Counted from the first letter of the stretch, positions 27,652 to 35,775 are shown. The stretch: DNA of 64,000 bases from an uncultured Alistipes sp. (GCA_910584485.1 CAJUAV010000001.1:496001-560000); one strand, 5' to 3'. The notes: generated by a model from the letters alone, not told the origin. Program-made: numbers and translations.

Positions 27652-28911
27652 ATGAACGCGAAAGCACATTTATTAGGCGTAGCAGGCATGGCGATGCTGT
27701 TGCTTGCCGCATGTTCGAAAGAGGAGGGGCAGCCGGCCCGTTCGAACGACGACTTAATCACCTTCAATACGAGCGTCAGCCGCGCGGAGAACACGACGAC
27801 TCAAACGCTGAAGAGCATCCAGGTATATGCCGATGCCGACGGCGCGCCCATGTTCATCGACGGTGACGTAGCCACCAAAGCGGACAACGGCTTCTTTACG
27901 TTCGCGACTCCCCAGTACTGGCCGACTGGCATCAATACGGTTCGTTTCTGGGCCTTCGGTCCGACCGACATCGCCGGTCTGACGCCCAAAATCACCGCCG
28001 ACAACCAGTATTTCGACTACTACACGCCTGCTTCGGGCACCGACAACCCGGGTGCGAAACACCGCGATCTCGTCGTAGCCTACAGCAGCGTAGACCGCAA
28101 CTCGGCAACGGGAACCAACGTCAAGCTCGATTTCCATCACGCCATGTCGCGCATCCTCGTAAAGGCCAAGTCGGGCTCGATGGATAACACGCGCCTCATT
28201 ACGATCAAGGGCGCCTGGATCGTCAATCCGAAAGCCTCGGGCCAGCTCGCGTTCGACGAAGCGGCCACCACGACGAGCCAGGCCAAGTGGACCACCAAAG
28301 ACGACGTCGCCATCTACGGCCTGCAATTGAGCGAGCCGAACGATTTGACCCCCACCTCGACAACGACGCTCATCGGAGGTTCCGACAACTCCGATCTGCT
28401 GCTGATCCCGCAGCAGACCGCCAAATGGAACATGGCAGCCAACGGCGAGACCGACAATGCCGCCACGGGTGCCTACATCCTCCTCCTCTGCCGCATCGAG
28501 TTCAAGCATCCGGGCGAGTTCCACACGTCGGGCGGTACGACCCCCGGAGCGATCTTCACACCGACCTTCCCCGAAGGGACTCCCGAAAAAGACAAGTATC
28601 ACCTGCACCAGGTATTCCCCGATACGGACAACTACAGCAAGGAGGAGTTCGGCTACACGTGCGTGCCCATCGACATCAACTGGAAGCCGGGCTACAAGTA
28701 CGAATACACGCTCACCTTCTGCGGTCAGAACAGCGGTGCGGGCGTCTATCCCCCGACGCCGCTCGATCCCTCGCTGCCCGATGGCGAACCCGCACCGGAC
28801 GGGAAAAAGCCCGGCGATCTGGTGCTGAACGACCCGATCCAGTTCGAGGTAAGCGTCAGCGGTTGGAGCGACGGTACGCCCGATCAGGACGGCGACGTCA
28901 ACATGAACTAA
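27652..28911 (+). CDS. Fimbrillin family protein (probable major subunit)
   Basis: 419 residues. A lipoprotein signal with lipobox LLAAC is followed by SKEEG. The body has fimbrillin-like features: ITFNTSVSRAENTT, a KADNGFFTFATPQYWP segment (the F-x-x-YWP motif common in Mfa-like proteins), then a jelly-roll-like C-terminal domain with YKYEYTLTFCGQNSGAG. The terminal strand FEVSVSGWSDGTPDQDGDVNMN resembles a donor-strand tail. Type V fimbrillins are exported as lipoproteins, trimmed at the N-terminus and polymerised by strand exchange. Base composition is less C-extreme than its neighbours. A strong intrinsic terminator follows 22 bases after the stop. Confidence 0.85.
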   Translation: MNAKAHLLGVAGMAMLLLAACSKEEGQPARSNDDLITFNTSVSRAENTTTQTLKSIQVYADADGAPMFIDGDVATKADNGFFTFATPQYWPTGINTVRFWAFGPTDIAGLTPKITADNQYFDYYTPASGTDNPGAKHRDLVVAYSSVDRNSATGTNVKLDFHHAMSRILVKAKSGSMDNTRLITIKGAWIVNPKASGQLAFDEAATTTSQAKWTTKDDVAIYGLQLSEPNDLTPTSTTTLIGGSDNSDLLLIPQQTAKWNMAANGETDNAATGAYILLLCRIEFKHPGEFHTSGGTTPGAIFTPTFPEGTPEKDKYHLHQVFPDTDNYSKEEFGYTCVPIDINWKPGYKYEYTLTFCGQNSGAGVYPPTPLDPSLPDGEPAPDGKKPGDLVLNDPIQFEVSVSGWSDGTPDQDGDVNMN

Positions 28912-28932
28912 CCGACCGAAACAGCGAAACGA

Positions 28933-28964
28933 GGGCGGCGGCTCCGACCGCCGCCCCTTTTTTT
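28933..28964 (+). terminator. Intrinsic terminator inside the fimbrial locus
   Basis: A 9-bp all-GC stem (GGGCGGCGG / CCGCCGCCC) with a 6-base loop is followed by seven T residues (28958-28964). It separates the fimbrillin gene from the large fourth gene, whose ATG is only 14 bases after the T-run. Confidence 0.9.
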
Positions 28965-28978
28965 GAAGCGGCCACCCC

Positions 28979-31900
28979 ATGAAACAGGAATCTTCACACA
29001 ACCACCGTCTTATTTTCCGCACGGCGCGGCGAACGCTGACCCTTTGCGCAGCGCTGGCCGCCGTCGCCTGCACCTCCGATCCCTTCGACGATCCGAACAC
29101 CCCGACGAACCGTTTCGCCTTCGACATCGCGGTGCCCGAGGCATGGGTCGACGGCGACGGCGCGCCGCACGGCACGATCCGGGAGCTCGCCGTCGAACGG
29201 ATGGCGCAGACGGAGCGTGCGGCCGAACCGCTCTACCTCGTCACGCAGGTCTCGGAAACGGAGCCGACCGACGGGGCGACGACCCGCGGCACGCAGATCG
29301 GCACCACAGAGGCGTTCCACGACACGTTCGGCCTCTCGGCCGTCTGCTACGGCGGCACCTTCCCCGAAGGGGCGGAGGCCGAAAAACTGCGGACGGACGC
29401 CGTCGCCCACGACGTCAAGATGGCGCGGGCGACCAAAGAGGGTCCGTGGGATACGGCCGACGGCTCGAAGATCCTGCACCCGGGTTCGGGCAACCTGCGC
29501 TTCTACGCCTACGCCCCCTACGCGGACGACACACGCCTCGGCGGGGCCCTGCGCCACGAACCCGCCCGCGGCACGAGCGGCCTGCCCCGCATCGTCTACA
29601 CGGTGCCCGACGCGGCCCAGAAGCAGCTCGACATCATGACGGCGCGCACGGACTATACGGGCACGGGCAGCGGTGCCGTGCGGCTCGCCTTCGGCCACGC
29701 CCTGACCGCCGTCACGCTCCAGACGGGCGATGAGATGCTCGGCGGCAAGGTGACCTCCGTCACCCTCGAAGGGGTCTACGGCAGCGGCTCGCACACGATC
29801 GGCAGCGACGCGTGGACCCCGTCGGGCAGCGTGCGCACCTTCACGCTGGAGCGCGCGACCGAGCTGCCCGACACGGACGACGACAACGTCTACACGAAAC
29901 CCGGCAGCCCGATCGTCGGCGGCGAATACACCTTCATGATGATCCCGCAGACGCTGCCCGCGGGAGCCAAGCTCGTCGTCGGCTTCACCGACAACCTGAC
30001 GGGCCGCGAACGCACCCTCACCGCCTCGCTCGCGGGCAAGAAATGGCCCGTGGGACGTCGCGTGACCTACTCGATCTCCTCGACGGGCATCGCGATCCGT
30101 CCCACGTTCAAACTCGAAAGCACCTCGAACGCCGTACAGACCAACGGCCTGATCGCCGATGCCCGCCTGACGGCCTACGCCGTCGTGGCGCAGGAGGGCG
30201 AGAAGGATCCCGTGACGCTCCGCCTCCCCTACCGCCTGGAATATGCCTGCGACGGCGGCGAGTGGACGACGGGCAGCTGGCTCTCCGACGAAAGCGCACC
30301 GACGGACCCGACCAAGACGATGCAGGGACGCCTGCTGCTGAAGCGGCAATCCTCGTTCGAGGCGCTGCGCGCCCCCTTCGAAGCGAAAAAACAGCTGACC
30401 GAAGCGGGCCTCGGCACCGCCGAAGTTCCCCACGACCTCGCGAAGGAGAAAGAGACGGCCAACTGCTACATCGTGCAGAACCACGGCTACTACAGCCTGC
30501 CGGCCGTCTACGGCAATGCCCGCAGCGCCGACGGCTCGCCCAACACCGCGGCCTACACCTACCAGGGCGCCCTCACGGATGCCGACCCCACGGATGCAGG
30601 ATCGCTGGCCGACTCGGTGCTGGTCAATTTCGTCGGCCACGACAACCTGCCGATCGCGGGACCCGACATTCCGAACATCGCCGATGCCGTCCTCCTCTGG
30701 CAGGACGCACCCGATCTGGTGACCGACGTACATTACGACGCCGACACGAAAACGATCCGCTTCCGCGTGCCGAAAGAGACGCTGACGCAGGGCAACGCCG
30801 TGATCGCCGTCCGCAACGCGTCGAAAACCATCCTGTGGAGCTGGCATATCTGGGCCACCCACTACGTGTGGGACGGCACGCAGGATCTGGGCGTCGACGT
30901 GCCGACCTTCACGGACGGCCGCGTCGTCGACGGCGATCCGAGCTACGATTTCGCGCCCTGCAACCTCGGCTACTGCGACCGCCACGAGGGCGACGAGCAA
31001 CACACATTCCGCGTGCGCTGCACCTTCATCCTCCCCGACGGCAAAAAGAGCGAACGGTCGGTCGTGCTGGAACAGGAGTTCGTCCAGCCCGCCGTGCCCG
31101 CATCGGCGGCCGGCGACAACCCCTACTACCAATGGGGCCGCAAGGACCCGATGCTGCCGGGCATTCATAACAAGCAGACGCAGACGATGTACGCGGGATC
31201 GTACTCCTACCCCGATCCCAACAAGGACGATCATCCTATCGTCACCGGCAATTACGTCCTGACGCAGTTCAACATGACCGACAAGCCCTGCTACACGGGA
31301 GCCGAGTATCGGCTCACAGCCGCGGATACCGAGGGCAAGACGATCGGCGACGGCATCCTGCAGCCGTACTGCTATTTCCTGCATACCTATCCCGAAGGCA
31401 CGCCGACGGACGTCTCCTCGGCGGATCCCGAGAAAAAGGAGATCGCCAAATTCCACCTGGACCTGCGAGTGCACTGGCACCACGGCATAGATGCCGCATA
31501 CCATATCTCGACGGTCCTCAACTACTGGAACTCGCAATGCAACAAGCATTGTCGTGGCGATCATACGTCGAACTACTACGCCTATCCGAACGGCATGCAT
31601 ATCACGAAATCGATCTACGATCCCTGCCCCGCCGGTTACCACGTCCCCGCTCCGAACGCTTTCGCGCGCTTCGGTACGACGGAGTATCGGCATGCCTCCG
31701 CAGATGGTTCCTCGGCGGCGGATCCGAACAACGTCGCCAACAACCAGGACAAATACCCCAACGGCTGTGTCCGCAAGTACGAAAACGGCATTCTGATCGG
31801 CTGGGAGCTCGATGTGGATCGGGGCAATTCGGCGGGAAACAAGATCTTCTTCCCCGCCACGGGACTGCGCGACATGGGCATGCGTATTTCGGCCCAGATT

Positions 31901-32104
31901 CCGCCCGCCATCCGCGAAAGCGGATTGTCCTGGCCCGCACACAGCGAGCTGACCTTCGTGACGACGGCCAGCCTGGGCGGCTCGGGCGTTCCTCAATCGA
32001 TGCTCTTCTACCTGGACAGCCGCACGGACAGCAAAAACCGCATCTACGTCAACGGAAAGTCGAACAACGCCTACGGATTCACCGTGCGCCCCGTGCACGA
32101 GTGA
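28979..32104 (+). CDS. Large fimbrillin-like surface protein (probable tip or accessory subunit)
   Basis: 1041 residues. A basic N-terminus and hydrophobic segment end in AALAAVACTSDP (lipobox VAC). Residues about 40-370 look like a fimbrillin module (TTRGTQIGTTEAFHDTFGLSA, LRFYAYAPYA, LAFGHALTAV, YTFMMIPQTLPAGAKL). Middle beta-rich domains (about 380-720) include ANCYIVQNHGYYSLPAVYGN. A C-terminal domain (about 740-1041) with SIYDPCPAGYHVPAPNAFARF and a FFPATGLRDM segment resembles the FISUMP-type fold (formylglycine-enzyme-like, no catalytic claim) seen at the end of some Bacteroidetes surface proteins. It lies after the internal terminator, so it is probably made at lower level. Its 3' end overlaps the convergent gene by 26 bases. 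Confidence 0.8.
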   Translation: MKQESSHNHRLIFRTARRTLTLCAALAAVACTSDPFDDPNTPTNRFAFDIAVPEAWVDGDGAPHGTIRELAVERMAQTERAAEPLYLVTQVSETEPTDGATTRGTQIGTTEAFHDTFGLSAVCYGGTFPEGAEAEKLRTDAVAHDVKMARATKEGPWDTADGSKILHPGSGNLRFYAYAPYADDTRLGGALRHEPARGTSGLPRIVYTVPDAAQKQLDIMTARTDYTGTGSGAVRLAFGHALTAVTLQTGDEMLGGKVTSVTLEGVYGSGSHTIGSDAWTPSGSVRTFTLERATELPDTDDDNVYTKPGSPIVGGEYTFMMIPQTLPAGAKLVVGFTDNLTGRERTLTASLAGKKWPVGRRVTYSISSTGIAIRPTFKLESTSNAVQTNGLIADARLTAYAVVAQEGEKDPVTLRLPYRLEYACDGGEWTTGSWLSDESAPTDPTKTMQGRLLLKRQSSFEALRAPFEAKKQLTEAGLGTAEVPHDLAKEKETANCYIVQNHGYYSLPAVYGNARSADGSPNTAAYTYQGALTDADPTDAGSLADSVLVNFVGHDNLPIAGPDIPNIADAVLLWQDAPDLVTDVHYDADTKTIRFRVPKETLTQGNAVIAVRNASKTILWSWHIWATHYVWDGTQDLGVDVPTFTDGRVVDGDPSYDFAPCNLGYCDRHEGDEQHTFRVRCTFILPDGKKSERSVVLEQEFVQPAVPASAAGDNPYYQWGRKDPMLPGIHNKQTQTMYAGSYSYPDPNKDDHPIVTGNYVLTQFNMTDKPCYTGAEYRLTAADTEGKTIGDGILQPYCYFLHTYPEGTPTDVSSADPEKKEIAKFHLDLRVHWHHGIDAAYHISTVLNYWNSQCNKHCRGDHTSNYYAYPNGMHITKSIYDPCPAGYHVPAPNAFARFGTTEYRHASADGSSAADPNNVANNQDKYPNGCVRKYENGILIGWELDVDRGNSAGNKIFFPATGLRDMGMRISAQIPPAIRESGLSWPAHSELTFVTTASLGGSGVPQSMLFYLDSRTDSKNRIYVNGKSNNAYGFTVRPVHE

Positions 32105-33191
32105 CGGAGGCCGGTTGCCTGCAAAAAAAACGGTGAAGCGATGTCGCTTCACCGTTTTTTTTGCAGGCAACCGGCCGCAACAGGTAGAGGAGCGATCCGA
32201 CGCTTACGACGATCCAGAGCAGCACGCCCTGAACAAGCGGCCGCAGTCCGACCGAGCGCAGCACCTCGCGCGAAAGGGCGGCACCGATGAAAAAGAGGGT
32301 CAGCGTGAGCGCCTTGCGCGCCAGCTCGTTGATCGCGGCACCGATCGCGAGCCCCGTCGGCGAGGCCGACAGCAGGTAGGTGTTGACGACCATCGCCAGC
32401 ACGAAGCAGAGGATGAACCACGGAATCGTCACCCGACGCCCACTGCCCTTGAAGCAGAACGAGGTGAAGAGGGCCAGCGGAACGATCCACAGCGCACGCG
32501 TCAGTTTGACCGTCGTGGCGACGGCCAGCGCCTCCTCGCCGTAGGCGGCGCCCGCTCCGACCACCGAGCTGGTGTCGTGGATGGCGATCGCGGCCCACAG
32601 GCCGAACTGCTGCTGCGTCAGGCCGAGCAGGCGGCCGATCGAGGGGAAGAGGAAGAGCGCCAGCGCATTGAGGATGAAGATCGTCCCGAGCGAAACGGAC
32701 ATCTCCCGTTCGTCGGCCTTCATGACGGGCCCCACGGCGGCGATGGCGCTGCCGCCGCAGATGGCCGTGCCCGCGCTGACGAGGTAGGAGATGCCGCGCC
32801 CCACGCCCAGCAGCTTGCGGCCGATGAGCCAGCCGACGGCCATCGTGCCGACGACCGAGACGACCGTAAAGGCCATCCCCTCGCGGCCCGACTGCAACGA
32901 GGCGTGCAGGTTCATGCCGAAGCCGAGCCCGACGACCGCGTATTGGAGCAGCAGCTTCGAGGCGCGTTTGTTGAAGGTCGGGCAGGCCTCGCCGCAGGTC
33001 AGGGCGAAGGCGAGCCCCAGAAAGAGCGCCACGGGCGGCGTCACCCAGCTCGACCGGCCATGCAGGCCGGGGAGGTAATCGAGCAGCAGGAAGAGGACCA
33101 GCAGCGCGACGAGCGCCCCGTAGATCGGGCGGCGGTAGCGCACCGGCAGCGAGGCGCGGGAGGGAGCGGCGTTTCGTTCGGAAGGTTTCAT
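32079..33191 (-). CDS. YeiH/UPF0324 family transporter with a reading frame running through its terminator
   Basis: 370 residues with about ten hydrophobic helices. GLGFGMNLHASLQSG, SAGTAICGGSAIAAVGPV (the conserved AICGxSAI motif) and AIHDTSSVVGAGAAYG are typical of the UPF0324/YeiH family, proposed but not proven to be sulfate or sulfonate exporters. The start at 33191 (MKPSERNAAPSR) is the nearest ATG before the helices. Odd feature: the family-like part ends near LLYLLRPVA; the frame then continues 29 codons through a 66-base perfect inverted repeat into the end of the convergent fimbrial gene, stopping at 32079. A one-base slip at an A8 tract would instead stop at 32149-32151. Confidence 0.82.
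   Translation of the reverse strand: MKPSERNAAPSRASLPVRYRRPIYGALVALLVLFLLLDYLPGLHGRSSWVTPPVALFLGLAFALTCGEACPTFNKRASKLLLQYAVVGLGFGMNLHASLQSGREGMAFTVVSVVGTMAVGWLIGRKLLGVGRGISYLVSAGTAICGGSAIAAVGPVMKADEREMSVSLGTIFILNALALFLFPSIGRLLGLTQQQFGLWAAIAIHDTSSVVGAGAAYGEEALAVATTVKLTRALWIVPLALFTSFCFKGSGRRVTIPWFILCFVLAMVVNTYLLSASPTGLAIGAAINELARKALTLTLFFIGAALSREVLRSVGLRPLVQGVLLWIVVSVGSLLYLLRPVACKKNGEATSLHRFFCRQPASVTRARGAR
32110..32175. terminator. Perfect 32-bp inverted repeat, bidirectional terminator
   Basis: Arms 32110-32141 and 32144-32175 are perfect complements with a 2-base loop. Each arm contains an A8/T8 tract, so the inner 14-bp stem is followed by eight T on either strand. It serves the fimbrial gene on the plus strand, six bases after its stop. 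On the minus strand it lies inside the YeiH-type reading frame. Confidence 0.92.
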
Positions 33192-33228
33192 CGACAGCGG
33201 CGGTTGCAGGGTTTCGGACCGAAGGGCG

Positions 33229-34467
33229 TTATTCGACGTACTCGTACCCCAACTCGCCGATCGCGGCGACGATGCGGGCGGGGTCGGCATCGCCCGTGAC
33301 GGTCGCCGTGCCTGCGGCCAAATCGACCTGCACGGAGGCGACGCCCTCGATGCGCGCGAGGCGCTGCTCGACGTTCGCCTTGCAGTGGTTGCACATCATG
33401 CCCTTGATTCGGTAGACTTTTTCCATGTTCGTATGCGGTTGTTGCTTGTTTTTGCGGTGACGCTTCAGCAGCGCGGGGATCAGCAGCGCCAGAAAGAGGA
33501 TGCCCGAGAGGATCTGCCACCACGGCATCCCCTCCGCATGGCAGCAGGCGGCATAGCCCGTCTCGACATGCAGGAACCACGAGGCGGGCAGCACGTAGTC
33601 GATCAACAACCCGAAGCCGATCGCCCCCGCGATGATCGAGGCGAGGTAGAGCGCGAGCGTGCGGCGTCCCAGCACCTTGCCGATCACGAGGATCGCCGCC
33701 AGGTTGGTCGCGGGGCCCGCCATGAGCAGCACGAAGGCCGCCCCGGGCGACAACCCCTTGAGGACGAGCGCCGCGGCGACGGGGACGGATCCCGTGGCGC
33801 AGAGGTACATCGGAATCGAGAGCAGCAGCATGAGGAGCATGTTGACCAGCGGACGGGCGCCCAGCGAGAGGAAGAAATCGTCGGGCAGCAGCACCGTGAT
33901 CGCCCCCGCCAGCACGAGGCCGACGACGAGCCATCGGCCGATATCCTCCATCATCTCCGAAAAGCCGTAGCGCAGCGCCAGGCGGCATTTTTCGAGCAGC
34001 GTACGGCGGGGCTGCACCGCGTCGGCCTCGGCGGGCCGGGCGGCGGTCGCCGGTTCATCGGTCGCCAGCCCCACGACGGCACCGCCGAAGAGGGCCGTCG
34101 CGAGGGCCGCGACGGGACGCAGCAGCGCGAAGGGCAACCCCATGAGGGAGGCGGTGGCGGCGATCGAGTCGACGCCCGTCTGCGGCGTGGCGATCAGGAA
34201 CGAGACCGTGGCGGCGCGCGAAGCCCCCTCGCGGCGCATCGACATCGCCGTCGGAATGACGCCGCACGAGCAGAGCGGCAGCGGCACCCCGAAGAGCGCC
34301 GCCAGCAGCACCGAACGGAAGTCGTTGCGCGCCAGGTAGCGGGCATAGACCGTGCGGGGCACGAAGGCGTGCAGGATCCCCGCGATCAGGAATCCCAGCA
34401 GCAGGTAGGGCGCCATCTCCCCCAGCAGGTGGAAGAAGGGATAGAGCCAGGTGCGGAGCGCATCCAT
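33229..34467 (-). CDS. Permease with C-terminal heavy-metal-associated domain (SO_0444-type Cu/Zn efflux family)
   Basis: 412 residues. Eight or more membrane helices contain GVPLPLCSCGVIPTAMSMRR (near 58-75) and SIPMYLCATGSVPVAAAL, the paired Cys/Gly/Pro motifs of the DUF318/ArsP-like permease fold. After a cytoplasmic linker, a heavy-metal-associated ferredoxin-like domain (about 345-412) has the CxxC metal site in IKGMMCNHCKANVEQ. Such proteins export metal or metalloid ions, and the fused domain probably passes metal to the pore; the ion is not determined. The start at 34467 is 2 bases after the NifX-like gene, so they form a tight two-gene operon. Confidence 0.85.
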   Translation of the reverse strand: MDALRTWLYPFFHLLGEMAPYLLLGFLIAGILHAFVPRTVYARYLARNDFRSVLLAALFGVPLPLCSCGVIPTAMSMRREGASRAATVSFLIATPQTGVDSIAATASLMGLPFALLRPVAALATALFGGAVVGLATDEPATAARPAEADAVQPRRTLLEKCRLALRYGFSEMMEDIGRWLVVGLVLAGAITVLLPDDFFLSLGARPLVNMLLMLLLSIPMYLCATGSVPVAAALVLKGLSPGAAFVLLMAGPATNLAAILVIGKVLGRRTLALYLASIIAGAIGFGLLIDYVLPASWFLHVETGYAACCHAEGMPWWQILSGILFLALLIPALLKRHRKNKQQPHTNMEKVYRIKGMMCNHCKANVEQRLARIEGVASVQVDLAAGTATVTGDADPARIVAAIGELGYEYVE

Positions 34468-34469
34468 CG

Positions 34470-34862
34470 TCAGGCCTCTTTCGGCGCGTGGTCGGCGCAG
34501 GTATGGGCATGGCATCCCTCGCCCGAATCGGCGAGGCGCCCCGCGAGGTAGTCGGCGACGACCTGCTCGATCGCACCGCGGCAGCCGCGCAGCACGGCGA
34601 TGCCGTTGCTTTCGAGGACGCGTTTCGCACCTTCGCCCATGTTGCCCGCCAGCATCACGCCGACCCCCTTCGCACGCAGCTCGGCGGCGATGTTCGACTT
34701 GCAGCCGCAGCCCTCGGGCGACGGATGCGTCTCGCGGGCCGCGATGCGGCCTCCCGCGACGGTGAAAAGCGTGTAGCAGGCACAATGGCCGAAATGGTCG
34801 TCGACCGCGCCGTCGCGGGTCGGCACGGCGATCGTCTGGCGATCGAGGTGAAGCGTAAACAT
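34470..34862 (-). CDS. NifX/NifB-like (dinitrogenase iron-molybdenum cofactor domain) protein
   Basis: 130 residues with an RNase H-like NifX fold: MFTLHLDRQTIAVPTRDGAVDDHFGHCACYTLF, where the D-HFGH segment is the family hallmark, then GVGVMLAGNMGEGAKRVLESNGI and a C-terminal helix. No nitrogenase genes are present, so cofactor synthesis is unlikely. A Cys/His-rich tail (CHAHTCADH) and an internal GCGCKSN suggest metal or Fe-S binding. It is the first gene of an operon with the metal permease and may act as a metal sensor, carrier or regulator; that role is inference. The start at 34862 is the family start; 34931 would add non-family residues. Confidence 0.83.
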   Translation of the reverse strand: MFTLHLDRQTIAVPTRDGAVDDHFGHCACYTLFTVAGGRIAARETHPSPEGCGCKSNIAAELRAKGVGVMLAGNMGEGAKRVLESNGIAVLRGCRGAIEQVVADYLAGRLADSGEGCHAHTCADHAPKEA

Positions 34863-34908
34863 GGTCTGTATCGGATTTCGAATCGGGGCCGCACGGCGCG
34901 GCCGCATG

Positions 34909-34916
34909 CAAAAGTA
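34909..34916 (-). promoter_or_regulatory. Promoter -7 box of the NifX-like/permease operon
   Basis: Minus-strand TACTTTTG (TAnnTTTG) lies 46 bases upstream of the NifX-like ATG within an AT-rich patch. A good -33 partner was not found. Confidence 0.6.
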
Positions 34917-34920
34917 ACAA

Positions 34921-35247
34921 AAAAAGTGCAAACGGCGCCGAGGCGGCGAACAAATGCGCAGGCGGATGGCAGACGGGCGGGACTGCGGCGGGCGGCGGCG
35001 GGCGGCGACAGATCAGCGCAGGCGGACGAGGAGCGCCCCCTCGACAAGCGATCGGCGCTTGCAGGAGGGCCGCGACAAAGGATGCATCCGAGCGGAGCGG
35101 GCGGGCTGCATCGGGCGGGCGGAGCTTGCGACGATTCGAAACAGCCGGCAGGCAGTTCGGGGCAGCCTGCGACGATTCGGGACTGCCTGCGGCGGTGATG
35201 TCGCGGCGGCGGCCCGCAAAGCGAGCCAAAATACCGAAAAATGGCGA
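34921..35247. other. GC-rich intergenic region without a gene
   Basis: The space between the divergent NifX-like operon and the small-RNA/cupin promoters. It is purine-rich and holds two or three related words (GCTTGCGACGATTCG at about 35127 and GCCTGCGACGATTCGGG at about 35166). It lacks the REP hairpin seen in other gaps. Reading frames across it lack any recognisable protein feature. Confidence 0.6.
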
Positions 35248-35278
35248 TTGCGCCGCGGCGGATCATTCCCGAACTTTG
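35248..35278 (+). promoter_or_regulatory. Probable promoter of a short transcript
   Basis: TTG at 35248-35250 and GAACTTTG at 35271-35278 have the expected 20-base spacing; only the first base of the -7 box deviates from TAnnTTTG. Transcription would start near 35285. Confidence 0.5.
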
Positions 35279-35284
35279 CAGCGA

Positions 35285-35359
35285 ACAAATCGGACGAAAG
35301 CCGTTCCATTGTTATTGTTTGTGTGTGAAAAGCTCTTTCCCCGCGGAAAGGGCTTTTTT
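35285..35359 (+). ncRNA. Candidate small RNA (about 73-75 nt)
   Basis: A promoter-like pair at 35248/35271 and an intrinsic terminator at 35328-35359 enclose a short non-coding segment. No plus-strand gene lies upstream that would need this terminator, because the NifX-like operon runs the other way. It could be an independent small RNA or a terminated leader of the cupin gene. It does not resemble SRP RNA, 6S RNA or tmRNA. Confidence 0.45.
35328..35359 (+). terminator. Intrinsic terminator of the candidate small RNA
   Basis: An 11-bp stem (AAGCTCTTTCC with GGAAAGGGCTT, one G-T pair, extended by A-T pairs) around CCGC is followed by a T-run (35354-35359). A promoter for the cupin gene begins 17 bases downstream. 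Confidence 0.85.
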
Positions 35360-35376
35360 ATGTAACGTTTTTTTGT

Positions 35377-35384
35377 TACCTTTG
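35377..35384 (+). promoter_or_regulatory. Promoter -7 box of the cupin gene
   Basis: TACCTTTG ends 23 bases before the ATG at 35408 and is preceded by a T8 stretch (35368-35374). Confidence 0.7.
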
Positions 35385-35407
35385 CATACATCCAAATCAA
35401 CCCGAAC

Positions 35408-35752
35408 ATGAAAACACGCAGCACTACTTACCAGATCGAGCAGGAGATCGCCTGGGAACCCGCCGGCGAAGGCGTCACGCGACAGATCATGGCCTACGAC
35501 GGCCAGCTGATGCTCGTCAAGGTCAAATTCGAAACGGGCGCCGTCGGGGCTCCCCACACCCACTACCACTCGCAGGCCTCGTACGTCGTCAGCGGCAAAT
35601 TCGAGCTGACGATCGGCGACCAGAAGCGCATCCTCGTCGCGGGCGACGGCTACTACGTCGAGCCCGACCAGCTGCACGGCGCCGTCTGCCTCGAAGCGGG
35701 CGTACTGATCGACACCTTCTCGCCGATGCGCGCCGATTTCCTCCGAAAATAG
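35408..35752 (+). CDS. Cupin-domain protein (KdgF-like)
   Basis: 114 residues forming a single small beta-barrel. The cupin metal motif is visible as PHTHYHSQASYVVSGKFEL (H-x-H...E-type first motif) with the second motif GDGYYVEPDQLHGAVC. Closest in pattern are KdgF-type cupins, which linearise unsaturated uronates in pectin or alginate degradation, although single-cupin proteins have many roles and no uronate genes are nearby. It has its own promoter and a strong terminator (35776-35816), so it is monocistronic. The start at 35408 fits the promoter distance. Confidence 0.85.
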   Translation: MKTRSTTYQIEQEIAWEPAGEGVTRQIMAYDGQLMLVKVKFETGAVGAPHTHYHSQASYVVSGKFELTIGDQKRILVAGDGYYVEPDQLHGAVCLEAGVLIDTFSPMRADFLRK

Positions 35753-35775
35753 AACGGCTACGGCCGTCGCGCCTC

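Noticed and set aside
28994..32170. Long antisense open frame (1058 codons) opposite the large fimbrial gene
   Set aside because: It is a mirror of a GC-rich gene: rich in Arg, Val, Asp and Gly with no signal, domain or start context. The sense strand has a lipoprotein signal and fimbrillin motifs.
32110..32175. Insertion-sequence end or attachment site
   Set aside because: The perfect inverted repeat has only a 2-base centre and A8/T8 tracts, the form of a bidirectional terminator; no transposase or integrase is present.
33229..35229. 666-codon frame joining the NifX-like region and permease
   Set aside because: The upstream part is in a different frame from the NifX-like gene and has no protein features; the permease starts at 34467.
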